Shown here piece after piece: positions 1-6,244 of a stretch of DNA of 10,246 nt; positions within the stretch are counted from its first letter, which is position 1; each line of letters opens with the position of its first letter. The position numbers and the translations under genes were made by a program. The notes under the pieces were generated by a model. The model made no database searches. It was not told the origin of the DNA and worked only from the letters and a program-made list of their open reading frames with translations. The DNA is from Gammaproteobacteria bacterium. Lineage in GTDB: Bacteria > Pseudomonadota > Gammaproteobacteria > PS1 > Pseudothioglobaceae. Location of the stretch: contig DQNX01000025.1 of assembly GCA_015658965.1 (NCBI GenBank), forward strand, positions 1 to 10,246, read 5' to 3'.

Positions 1-51
1 AGATTTAGCCTTAACTACATTTCCGTCAATTTCAATTTCAATATCAGCCAT
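1..51 (-). CDS. nuoG: NADH-quinone oxidoreductase subunit G, N-terminal fragment (runs off the window)
   Basis: Only the first 17 codons are present, starting MADIEIEIDGN and leaving the window at base 1. Acidic and hydrophobic residues alternate as in the first beta strands of the plant-type ferredoxin fold that opens NuoG. NuoG is the large iron-sulfur subunit of the complex I peripheral arm and passes electrons from NuoF/NuoE towards NuoB. The ATG shares one base with the nuoF stop codon (TAATG), so translation is probably coupled. A GGTGAAAGGA stretch just upstream can serve as ribosome binding site. The cluster-binding cysteines lie outside the window, so the call rests on operon order and the short N-terminus. 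Confidence 0.85.
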   Translation of the reverse strand, partial: MADIEIEIDGNVVKAKS

Positions 52-1319
52 TATCCTTTCACCATACTTTTGCCATGTTCGATGTAATATTCGAATTCTT
101 CACGGAAACATCGAATAAAGCTTTCAACCGGCATTGCCGCAGCATCACCTAGCGCACAAATTGTGTTGCCCATAATTTTGTCTTGAACGCCCATGAGTAA
201 ATCAATATCGTCCGCTTTACCATTGCCATCCATAATACGTTTTAATACCCGATATAGCCAGCCTGTTCCTTCACGGCACGGCGTACACTGACCACATGAT
301 TCATCATAATAAAAATGCGCTAATCGCGTTAGTGTTTCAACCATACAAGTTGAATCGTCCATAACAATGACAGATCCTGCGCCCAGCATAGAGCCTGCTT
401 TTTCAATGCCATCATAGTCCATGGTCATATTCATGGCGACGTCTGCTGTTAACACCGGTGTTGAAGATCCGCCTGGAATCACTGCTTTTAATGTTCTGCC
501 TTCTCGAATACCGCCCGCCATCTCTAGCAAATCTTTGAAGGGTATGCCCATTGGCACTTCAAAGTTAGCGGGCTCATTAACATGTCCGGTTACTGAAAAT
601 AATTTACAACCGCCTGAATTTTCAACACCGATATCAGCAAACCACTGCCCGCCATTGGCAAGAATATCTGGCACTGAAGCAAAGCTCTCGGTATTGTTAA
701 TGGTTGTTGGCATACCAAATAAACCAATATTTGCTGGGAATGGCGGTTTGAATCTTGGCTGGCCTTTTTTGCCTTCAAGTGATTCTAAGAGTGCCGTCTC
801 TTCACCACAAATATAAGCGCCAGCACCTAAGTGTGAGTATAAGTCAAAACTAACAGAACTGCCATCAAGGTTCTCGCCGAGTAAGCCTGCAGCATAAGCC
901 TCTTTGAGTGCTTCTTCAAAACGATAAAAAGGTTCCATGAACTCACCGCGAATATAGTTATAGCCTTTAGTTGCGTTCATCACAAAACCGCCAATCGCCA
1001 TACCTTCAATCACAGAATGCGGATTAAATCTTAAAATATCTCTGTCTTTACAAGTGCCTGGCTCGCCTTCGTCAGAATTACATACCACGTATTTTTGCAT
1101 GTTGGCATTACGCGGCATAAAACTCCACTTAAGACCGGTTGGGAAGCCTGCACCGCCACGACCACGGAGACCAGAGGTTTTTAATTCACCAATGATTTGC
1201 TCAGGCGTGAGCTCGCCTTTTAAGATTTTGCGCCAAACTGAATAGCCGCCACTGGCCTCGTAAGTTTTTAACGACCACGGATCTTTCTGATCTAAGTTTT
1301 TAAAGCAAACTTCATTCAT
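51..1319 (-). CDS. nuoF: NADH-quinone oxidoreductase subunit F (FMN- and NADH-binding, cluster N3)
   Basis: This 422-residue protein has the usual length of the 51-kDa subunit, which oxidises NADH with FMN and feeds electrons into the iron-sulfur chain at the cytoplasmic tip of complex I. The glycine-rich nucleotide-binding motif GLRGRGGAGFPTGLKW lies at about residues 50-65, followed by SDEGEPGTCKDRD (82-94) and the segment GAGAYICGEETALLESLEG (165-183) that shapes the FMN/NADH pocket. The N3 [4Fe-4S] ligands are the CxxCxxC cysteines 342, 345 and 348 plus Cys388 in GNTICALGDAAAMP. The start codon overlaps the nuoE stop by four bases (ATGA), and the stop overlaps nuoG by one base, so the three NADH-module subunits are tightly coupled. 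Nothing is missing or truncated. Open frames on the opposite strand inside this gene have no recognisable content. Confidence 0.98.
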   Translation of the reverse strand: MNEVCFKNLDQKDPWSLKTYEASGGYSVWRKILKGELTPEQIIGELKTSGLRGRGGAGFPTGLKWSFMPRNANMQKYVVCNSDEGEPGTCKDRDILRFNPHSVIEGMAIGGFVMNATKGYNYIRGEFMEPFYRFEEALKEAYAAGLLGENLDGSSVSFDLYSHLGAGAYICGEETALLESLEGKKGQPRFKPPFPANIGLFGMPTTINNTESFASVPDILANGGQWFADIGVENSGGCKLFSVTGHVNEPANFEVPMGIPFKDLLEMAGGIREGRTLKAVIPGGSSTPVLTADVAMNMTMDYDGIEKAGSMLGAGSVIVMDDSTCMVETLTRLAHFYYDESCGQCTPCREGTGWLYRVLKRIMDGNGKADDIDLLMGVQDKIMGNTICALGDAAAMPVESFIRCFREEFEYYIEHGKSMVKG

Positions 1320-1789
1320 TTTAAATTGTCCACAATTTCATCAATCTTATCAGCCGTTAAATTTTCATGGTATTGGTCGCCAATTTGAAACATTGGCGCA
1401 CCCACACAAGCGCCTAAACACTCTACTTTTTTAACGTTGATCAAGCCGTCTTTTGTTACTTCTCCGGTTTTAACACCGAGTTTTTTTTCTAAATGCACAA
1501 TCAAATCATCCGCACCATTCAACATACAAGAAATATTGTGGCAAAAACGAATGGTATGTTTGCCCACCGGTTTGTGATTGTAATTTTCATAAAAAGTTGC
1601 CACTTCAGCAGCCGCAATTCCAGGCATGTCTAAATAATCCGCAACTGCTTGAATGATGTCAGTATTTAGGCTGTTTTCATTTTCTGCTTGAACAATTTTC
1701 AGCGCTTCCATAACGGCCGAACTTTGACGGCCTTCAGGGTATTTTGCAACCCAAACATCAATTTGTTTTTGTGCTTTAGTCGAAATCAT
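1316..1789 (-). CDS. nuoE: NADH-quinone oxidoreductase subunit E (24-kDa type, cluster N1a)
   Basis: This 157-residue protein matches the thioredoxin-like [2Fe-2S] subunit that pairs with NuoF in the NADH-oxidising module. A helical N-terminal half, with the family-typical run MPGIAAAEVATFYENYN (about 55-71), precedes the ferredoxin-like fold. The four cluster ligands are present as Cys83 and Cys88 (CHNISC) and Cys124 and Cys128 (CLGAC). The ATG start is supported by AGAGG at 1799-1803, nine bases upstream. The gene overlaps nuoF by four bases downstream. Upstream it is separated from nuoD by an unusually long 190-bp spacer holding a small open frame, described separately. Family, length and ligands all agree, so the call is firm. 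Confidence 0.97.
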   Translation of the reverse strand: MISTKAQKQIDVWVAKYPEGRQSSAVMEALKIVQAENENSLNTDIIQAVADYLDMPGIAAAEVATFYENYNHKPVGKHTIRFCHNISCMLNGADDLIVHLEKKLGVKTGEVTKDGLINVKKVECLGACVGAPMFQIGDQYHENLTADKIDEIVDNLK

Positions 1790-1983
1790 AATATTAAACC
1801 TCTTGTTCCTACAGCAGAAGGTGTACTTTCAAAGCTTTTAAAAAGTCTAAAACCTTTAGAGGCGAGTATTTTTGTCTTCTGCAAGGCATATTGTAAAAAA
1901 TATGAAAGAGCGTGGTAAAACCCACGTGACTGAATATTTTTAAAATATAACGCAGTAGAAGGGAAAAAGACGAAGCCTCTCAT
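1786..1983 (-). CDS. Possible 65-residue small ORF filling the nuoD-nuoE spacer; function unknown
   Basis: The frame starts MRGFVFFPS and ends VGTRGLIL. Its ATG overlaps the nuoD stop (ATGA, 1980-1983) and its TGA overlaps the nuoE start (ATGA, 1786-1789), so it exactly bridges the spacer. A GGAGAG Shine-Dalgarno (1992-1997) sits eight bases before the ATG, though those bases also encode conserved NuoD C-terminal residues. Against a real protein, 13 of 65 residues are Phe or Tyr, there are about nine Lys/Arg but a single acidic residue, and no domain is recognisable. The DNA is full of inverted repeats, and the opposite strand is also open over part of it. I recognise no family. It could be a translated linker peptide, a remnant of an inserted repeat, or a chance frame in a structured spacer. 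Confidence 0.3.
   Translation of the reverse strand: MRGFVFFPSTALYFKNIQSRGFYHALSYFLQYALQKTKILASKGFRLFKSFESTPSAVGTRGLIL
1812..1962. repeat. Repeated CAGYAGAAGG-like motif and inverted repeats in the nuoD-nuoE spacer
   Basis: CAGCAGAAGG (1812-1821) and CAGTAGAAGG (1953-1962) are direct copies differing at one base. CTTCTGC (1876-1882) is an inverted partial copy that can pair with GCAGAAG (1814-1820). Further inverted repeats are TCTAAA/TTTAGA (1846-1851, 1855-1860), CATATT/AATATG (1887-1892, 1899-1904), CGTGG/CCACG (1911-1915, 1922-1926) and an AT palindrome at 1934-1948. None is followed by the uridine run, on the transcribed strand, that a clear intrinsic terminator would have. The transcript of this spacer may therefore be structured, or the spacer may be a degenerate miniature repeat. 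The pairings are read directly; any role is inference. Confidence 0.5.
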
Positions 1984-3233
1984 CGGTCAATCTCTCCGAA
2001 AACAATATCTTGTGTACCGATGATTGTTACAACATCAGACAGCATATGCCCTTTTGCCATTTCATCCATAGCTGCTAAATGTGCAAAACCCGGAGCTCTA
2101 ATCTTAACTCGGTAAGGCTTGTTTGCGCCATCTGAAATTAAATAAATACCAAATTCACCTTTTGGATGCTCTATTGCACAATACACTTCACCTGCTGGCA
2201 AGCAATAGCCTTCTGTAAATAACTTAAAGTGATGAATGAGTGATTCCATGTCATCTTTCATTTCAACACGACTGGGCGGTGCAACTTTGTGATCATCGCT
2301 CATGACTGGGCCTGGATTTTGACGCAACCAATCAACACATTGCTCAATAATATGATTGGACTGGCTCATTTCTTCCATGCGCACTAAATAACGATCATAA
2401 CTATCGCCGGTGACACCTATTGGAATATCAAACTCTAATTGGTCATATACTGAATACGGTTGATTCTTTCTAAGATCCCAAGCCACGCCCGAACCTCGGA
2501 GCATTGGACCGGTAAAACCCAATTGCTTGGCACGATTGGCTGAAACAATACCAATATTAACCAAACGCTGCTTCCAAATACGGTTGTCGGTTAATAAATC
2601 GTGATACTGCTTAATACTTTTTGGGAATTCTTTTACAAAATCAGCAATAAAATCAAGCAATGAACCTTGGCGATTTTCGTTCATAACCGCCAATTCTTTT
2701 TCCGTACGGAAATCTGACTTTAAGTACTGCGGCATTTTTTCGGGTAAATCGCGATAAACGCCACCTGGACGATAATAGGTTGCATGCATGCGTGAGCCTG
2801 ATACGGCTTCATAACAGTCAATCAGCTTTTCACGCTCACGGAAAGCATACAAGAAAATACTCATTGCGCCAACATCTAAACCGTGCGTACCCAGCCACAT
2901 TAAGTGATTTAAGATGCGCGTAATTTCATCAAACATCACACGAATATACTTGGCGCGTTCTGGCACTTTTAGCTCAAGCATGGTTTCAATTGCCATCACA
3001 TAAGCGTGCTCATTACACATCATTGAAACGTAATCCAGGCGATCCATATAACCAATAGATTGATTGTAAGGCTTAGATTCTACTAATTTTTCTGTGCCAC
3101 GATGGAGTAAGCCGATATGCGGATCTGCACGCTCAATTACCTCGCCATCAATTTCTAAAATAAGGCGTAGTACTCCGTGTGCCGCAGGATGTTGCGGACC
3201 AAAGTTAAGGGTATAGTTGCGAATTTCAGCCAT
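1980..3233 (-). CDS. nuoD: NADH-quinone oxidoreductase subunit D (49-kDa type)
   Basis: This 417-residue protein is a full-length, stand-alone NuoD, not the NuoCD fusion of enterobacteria. With NuoB it forms the quinone-reducing site at the base of the peripheral arm. The N-terminal signature FGPQHPAAHGVLRLILEIDG (residues 11-30) is followed by GLLHRGTEKLVESK and the SIGYMDRLDYVSMMCNEHAY stretch, whose His and Tyr belong to the quinone pocket in this family. The C-terminus carries GEFGIYLISDG and the closing DIVFGEIDR typical of the subunit. The start lies nine bases after the nuoC stop, with AGGA inside the end of nuoC as likely ribosome binding site. The stop overlaps the ATG of the small frame in the spacer. 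No missing regions are seen. Confidence 0.98.
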   Translation of the reverse strand: MAEIRNYTLNFGPQHPAAHGVLRLILEIDGEVIERADPHIGLLHRGTEKLVESKPYNQSIGYMDRLDYVSMMCNEHAYVMAIETMLELKVPERAKYIRVMFDEITRILNHLMWLGTHGLDVGAMSIFLYAFREREKLIDCYEAVSGSRMHATYYRPGGVYRDLPEKMPQYLKSDFRTEKELAVMNENRQGSLLDFIADFVKEFPKSIKQYHDLLTDNRIWKQRLVNIGIVSANRAKQLGFTGPMLRGSGVAWDLRKNQPYSVYDQLEFDIPIGVTGDSYDRYLVRMEEMSQSNHIIEQCVDWLRQNPGPVMSDDHKVAPPSRVEMKDDMESLIHHFKLFTEGYCLPAGEVYCAIEHPKGEFGIYLISDGANKPYRVKIRAPGFAHLAAMDEMAKGHMLSDVVTIIGTQDIVFGEIDR

Positions 3234-3242
3234 AATAATTAC

Positions 3243-3857
3243 CTATTTCCTAATGACTCGTGGTACATTGACATTTGGCTCGATGCTCACTGGCTCGTAA
3301 ACCACACGACCTAAATCTTCGTCATAACGCATTTCAACTTCGCCAATCATTGGGAAATCCTTTCTAAGTGGGTGCCCAACAAAACCATAGTCTGTCAAAA
3401 TTCGACGTAAATCCGTATGGTTTTCAAACAAAATCCCCATTAAATCAAAGGCTTCGCGCTCGTACCAATCAGCCGATGCCCAAATAGCGGTTACTGATTT
3501 AATAATAGGCTCTGCTTCATCCACATAAGATTTCACACGAAGTCGGTAATTCTTACTCACTGAGAGTAAATGATAAACTACAGCAAAACGCTGTTCATGC
3601 CTGTCTTCAACGCCTTGCGCCTCACGCGCTCGGCTAAAACCTGAAGCACTGGCATCCGCATCCCAATCAGATTGGCCGTAAGTCAAATAATCAACGCCAC
3701 ACAAGTCAATCAGCATATCGAATGAGAAAAAATCTCTAAGCTTAATACAGGTCTTAATAATATCATCAGAATCAACTCTTAAGGTTAGCTCGCCAAAAGC
3801 TTCGACCAGATTATTTTCACCGAATTCTTCGATTAATTGTTGTTTTAAATCTTTCAT
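3243..3857 (-). CDS. nuoC: NADH-quinone oxidoreductase subunit C (30-kDa type)
   Basis: This 204-residue protein is the hydrophilic connecting subunit that binds NuoD and NuoB; it carries no cofactor. The 30-kDa signature is clear at about residues 129-170, running from ADWYEREAFDLMGI through HTDLRRILTDYGF to GHPLRKDFP. A charged stretch at about residues 62-88 (GQSDWDADAS through VEDRH) separates the first beta strands; similar insertions occur in proteobacterial NuoC, so I do not read it as foreign. The ATG shares one base with the nuoB stop (TAATG), indicating coupled translation, and nuoD follows after nine bases. Having nuoC and nuoD as two genes argues against an enterobacterial host. 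Confidence 0.97.
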   Translation of the reverse strand: MKDLKQQLIEEFGENNLVEAFGELTLRVDSDDIIKTCIKLRDFFSFDMLIDLCGVDYLTYGQSDWDADASASGFSRAREAQGVEDRHEQRFAVVYHLLSVSKNYRLRVKSYVDEAEPIIKSVTAIWASADWYEREAFDLMGILFENHTDLRRILTDYGFVGHPLRKDFPMIGEVEMRYDEDLGRVVYEPVSIEPNVNVPRVIRK

Positions 3858-4336
3858 TAAGTTCTCGCGATCGTATTGGTACGACGAATTTTATCTTGCA
3901 GTTGCATGATGCCGTAAAGCAATGCTTCCGCCGTTGGTGGGCAACCAGGCACATACACGTCAACTGGCACAATACGGTCACAACCGCGGACAACCGCATA
4001 AGAATAATGGTAATAACCACCGCCGTTTGCACAAGACCCCATTGAAATCACCCATCTTGGCTCAGGCATTTGATCGTAAACTTTTCTAAGTGCTGGCGCC
4101 ATTTTATTGGTCAGTGTGCCTGCCACAATCATCAAATCTGACTGGCGTGGTGTCGGTCTAAAAACAATGCCGAAGCGATCCAAATCGTAACGCGAAGAGC
4201 CGGCTTCCATCATCTCTACCGCACAACAAGCCAGGCCAAAAGTCATTGGCCACAAAGAGCCAGTTCTTGCCCAGTTAATAACGCTGTCAAGTGAAGTGGT
4301 TACAAACCCCTCTTTCATTAATCCTTCAATGGCCAT
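3857..4336 (-). CDS. nuoB: NADH-quinone oxidoreductase subunit B (cluster N2)
   Basis: This 159-residue protein is the 20-kDa/PSST-type subunit holding N2, the last [4Fe-4S] cluster before quinone. The ligands are the adjacent Cys37-Cys38 (FGLACCAVEMM), Cys102 (MGSCANGGGYYH) and Cys132 (VYVPGCPPTAEALL). The conserved RFGIVFRPTPRQSDLMIVAGTLT block follows the first cysteine pair. The chosen ATG at 4336 has AGGA (4344-4347) seven bases upstream and gives the usual short N-terminus. The gene lies 48 bases after nuoA and overlaps nuoC by one base. A 71-residue frame in another register inside it is a shadow. Complete and ordinary. Confidence 0.98.
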   Translation of the reverse strand: MAIEGLMKEGFVTTSLDSVINWARTGSLWPMTFGLACCAVEMMEAGSSRYDLDRFGIVFRPTPRQSDLMIVAGTLTNKMAPALRKVYDQMPEPRWVISMGSCANGGGYYHYSYAVVRGCDRIVPVDVYVPGCPPTAEALLYGIMQLQDKIRRTNTIART

Positions 4337-4384
4337 GAACGATTCCTAAATAAATGTGTATTTTTTCTTGCAATAGAGTGCTGC

Positions 4385-4741
4385 TTATTCCCATTCTAAC
4401 GCTCCCTTCTTCCATTCGAAAATAAAACCAACCACTAATAAAAACAAGAAAATACTCATGGAAATAAAACCGAACCAGCCCAAATCAGACTGCACCACCG
4501 CCCACGGAAAAACAAAGGCAACTTCTAAATCAAATAGAATAAATAAAATAGCGACTAAATAATAACGTACATTGAAATACATACGTGAATCATCAAAGGG
4601 CGGAAATCCGCACTCAAACTGAGAGTTTTTTTCTTCATCGGGTTTGCTTGGTCCTAATAAATAGCCAATTAACATCGGGCCTACGCCAAATGCAACGCCT
4701 AAAAATATAAAAACCATGATAGGTAGATAGTTTTCTAACAC
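4385..4741 (-). CDS. nuoA: NADH-quinone oxidoreductase subunit A (membrane subunit, GTG start)
   Basis: This 118-residue protein is the small three-helix membrane subunit next to the quinone cavity. Predicted membrane spans are at about residues 6-29, 58-80 and 87-109. The loop after the first span carries the conserved FECGFPPF (42-49, Cys44), and the second span contains the family's buried acidic residues in ILFDLEVAFVFPW (Asp71, Glu73). The start codon is GTG, not ATG. It is supported by AGAGG at 4747-4751, five bases upstream, and by the usual N-terminus MLENYLPI; the next in-frame Met is residue 9, inside the first span. It is the first gene of the nuo operon, and a candidate promoter lies directly upstream. 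Confidence 0.97.
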   Translation of the reverse strand: MLENYLPIMVFIFLGVAFGVGPMLIGYLLGPSKPDEEKNSQFECGFPPFDDSRMYFNVRYYLVAILFILFDLEVAFVFPWAVVQSDLGWFGFISMSIFLFLLVVGFIFEWKKGALEWE

Positions 4742-4746
4742 CTAAT

Positions 4747-4757
4747 CCTCTCTCTCT
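4747..4757 (-). promoter_or_regulatory. GA-repeat Shine-Dalgarno that fixes the GTG start of nuoA
   Basis: AGAGAGAGAGG reads on the minus strand, with its AGAGG end five bases before the GTG. It decides in favour of the GTG start over the internal ATG at residue 9, which would lie within the first membrane span. The dinucleotide run offers several overlapping anti-SD registers and could vary in length by slippage. Confidence 0.6.
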
Positions 4758-4773
4758 TTGATAGAAGTAGAAT

Positions 4774-4800
4774 ATTATATCTAATTTGAGCAAATAACAA
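4774..4800 (-). promoter_or_regulatory. Candidate promoter of the nuo operon
   Basis: On the minus strand the gap between tldD and nuoA contains a perfect TATAAT at 4774-4779. The best -35 match is TTGTTA at 4795-4800 (four of six consensus bases), with a short 15-bp spacer. Transcription would begin near 4767, leaving an untranslated leader of about 25 bases that carries the nuoA Shine-Dalgarno. A second TATAAT lies farther upstream at the tldD end with no good -35. The region is AT-rich, so chance matches are likely, but the position fits the operon boundary. Confidence 0.45.
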
Positions 4801-4819
4801 ATTATATTTTTGACATAAT

Positions 4820-6244
4820 TTATGTGTTTACTTCAGTGCCGCCTACGGTTAATTGGTCAATTTTCAAACTTGGCTGCCCCACACCAACCGGTACAGACTG
4901 GCCATCCTTGCCACACACGCCAATACCTGAATCCAGTTTGAGATCATTCGCCACCATTGAGATTTTCTTGAGCACATCATCTCCTGAGCCGATCAGAGTG
5001 GCACCCTTAACAGGGGTGGTGATTTTTCCATTTTTAATTAAATAGGCCTCATTAGCTGAAAACACAAACTTACCAGAGGTAATATCAACCTGGCCACCAT
5101 CAAAATTAACTGCATAAATACCCTCATCTACAGAAGCAATCATGTCATCTAGACTATCATTCCCATTAAGCATATAGGTATTAGTCATTCTTGGCATAGG
5201 AATATCTGCATAGGACTCACGCCGTGCATTGCCAGTGGATTCTTTACCCATAAGTCCAGCGTTTAATTTATCAAACATGTAGCCTTTTAAAATGCCATTT
5301 TCTATCAACGTGGTATTTTGCGTTGGCGTACCTTCATCATCAATGGTCAATGAACCACGTCGGTTGGCTAAGGTGCCATTATCAACAATGGTGCATTTTT
5401 CACTGGCTACTTTCTCGCCAATCTTTCCGGTAAAAACAGAGGTTCCTTTACGATTAAAATCACCCTCTAAACCATGACCAATGGCTTCATGCAGTAACAC
5501 TCCTGGCCAACCAGGTCCTAATATCACCGGCATGTTTCCAGCAGGCGCACCTTTTGCTTCTAATGCCACCAATGCCTGACGAATCGCCTCTTGCGTGTAT
5601 ATTTCGGCTAAATTATGATCAATAAAATAACGATAGTCATAACGCCCACCACCGCCACTAGACGCATGTTCAATTCGGCCGTCATGTTCAACAATCACGC
5701 TGACACTAACGCGCACCATTGGTCGATAATCTTTTTGGTAAACACCATCGGTAGAAACAATCAAAATCTCTGTATAAGCGCCCGACAAAGAAGCGCTGAC
5801 TTGTTTAACCTTAGGCTCTTTTCTGGCAATTGAATTAATTTGTTTAAGTAAATCAACTTTTTCTGCCGAGGTCAAACTTCCTAATGGACTAAGCCCACTA
5901 TACTTTGCCACTTGCGGAACTGATTGAAATGCTTTAATAGGTTGTGGCATTTGATGCTGAGAGATGCCTTTAGCAAAATCCACTGCTTGCTCAATGGCCT
6001 TAGCGTTTAAATCATCTGAATAAGCAAACCCTGTTTGTTCACCTCTGACCGCTCTCGCGCCCACACCATGGCTAATATGATACGTGCCAGATTTGACAAT
6101 ACCTTCGTCTAAATACCAAGATTCAGCCACTGAATGCTGGAAATACAAATCTGCATAATCAACCCCTTTAACTGCCAATGAAGACAGTAATGATGTGATT
6201 TTATTTTTATTTAGATGGTGATCATCTAACAGCTGTTCGATCAT
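4820..6244 (-). CDS. tldD: Metalloprotease TldD
   Basis: This 474-residue protein is close to the usual length of TldD (about 480). TldD is the zinc-bearing subunit of the cytoplasmic TldD/TldE (PmbA) protease, which degrades unfolded peptides and trims ribosomally made peptides such as microcin B17 in E. coli. The zinc motif HEAIGHGLEGD is at about residues 252-262. The third, C-terminal cysteine ligand typical of TldD is present as Cys444 in GVCGKDGQSVPVGVGQP. The N-terminal domain carries the family motifs YLDEGIVKSG and GVGARAVRGEQTGFAYS. The ATG overlaps the yhdP stop by four bases (ATGA), matching the conserved yhdP-tldD order in gammaproteobacteria. The partner gene tldE/pmbA is not in the window, and I see no precursor peptide gene. 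Complete and confident. Confidence 0.97.
   Translation of the reverse strand: MIEQLLDDHHLNKNKITSLLSSLAVKGVDYADLYFQHSVAESWYLDEGIVKSGTYHISHGVGARAVRGEQTGFAYSDDLNAKAIEQAVDFAKGISQHQMPQPIKAFQSVPQVAKYSGLSPLGSLTSAEKVDLLKQINSIARKEPKVKQVSASLSGAYTEILIVSTDGVYQKDYRPMVRVSVSVIVEHDGRIEHASSGGGGRYDYRYFIDHNLAEIYTQEAIRQALVALEAKGAPAGNMPVILGPGWPGVLLHEAIGHGLEGDFNRKGTSVFTGKIGEKVASEKCTIVDNGTLANRRGSLTIDDEGTPTQNTTLIENGILKGYMFDKLNAGLMGKESTGNARRESYADIPMPRMTNTYMLNGNDSLDDMIASVDEGIYAVNFDGGQVDITSGKFVFSANEAYLIKNGKITTPVKGATLIGSGDDVLKKISMVANDLKLDSGIGVCGKDGQSVPVGVGQPSLKIDQLTVGGTEVNT

Noticed and set aside
421..816. 131-codon open frame on the plus strand
   Set aside because: It lies entirely antisense to the strongly conserved nuoF, its codon pattern follows from nuoF, and the peptide shows no domain.
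1688..1918. 76-codon plus-strand frame covering the nuoE start and part of the spacer
   Set aside because: Half of it is antisense to conserved nuoE codons, it ends arbitrarily in the spacer, and no ribosome site or homology is apparent.
1887..1926. Two adjacent hairpins in the nuoD-nuoE spacer as an intrinsic terminator
   Set aside because: Stems are only 5-6 bp. The second hairpin is followed on the transcribed strand by a mixed stretch with only a short internal U run that forms the loop of the next stem. A terminator inside nuo would also cut off nuoE-G.
3817..4032. 71-codon minus-strand frame overlapping the end of nuoB and start of nuoC
   Set aside because: It is an alternate register of nuoB, whose cluster-binding cysteines confirm the real frame.
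5615..5833. 72-codon plus-strand frame inside tldD, and similar short frames at 4824-5045 and 5292-5477
   Set aside because: All are antisense to conserved TldD sequence and carry no recognisable features.
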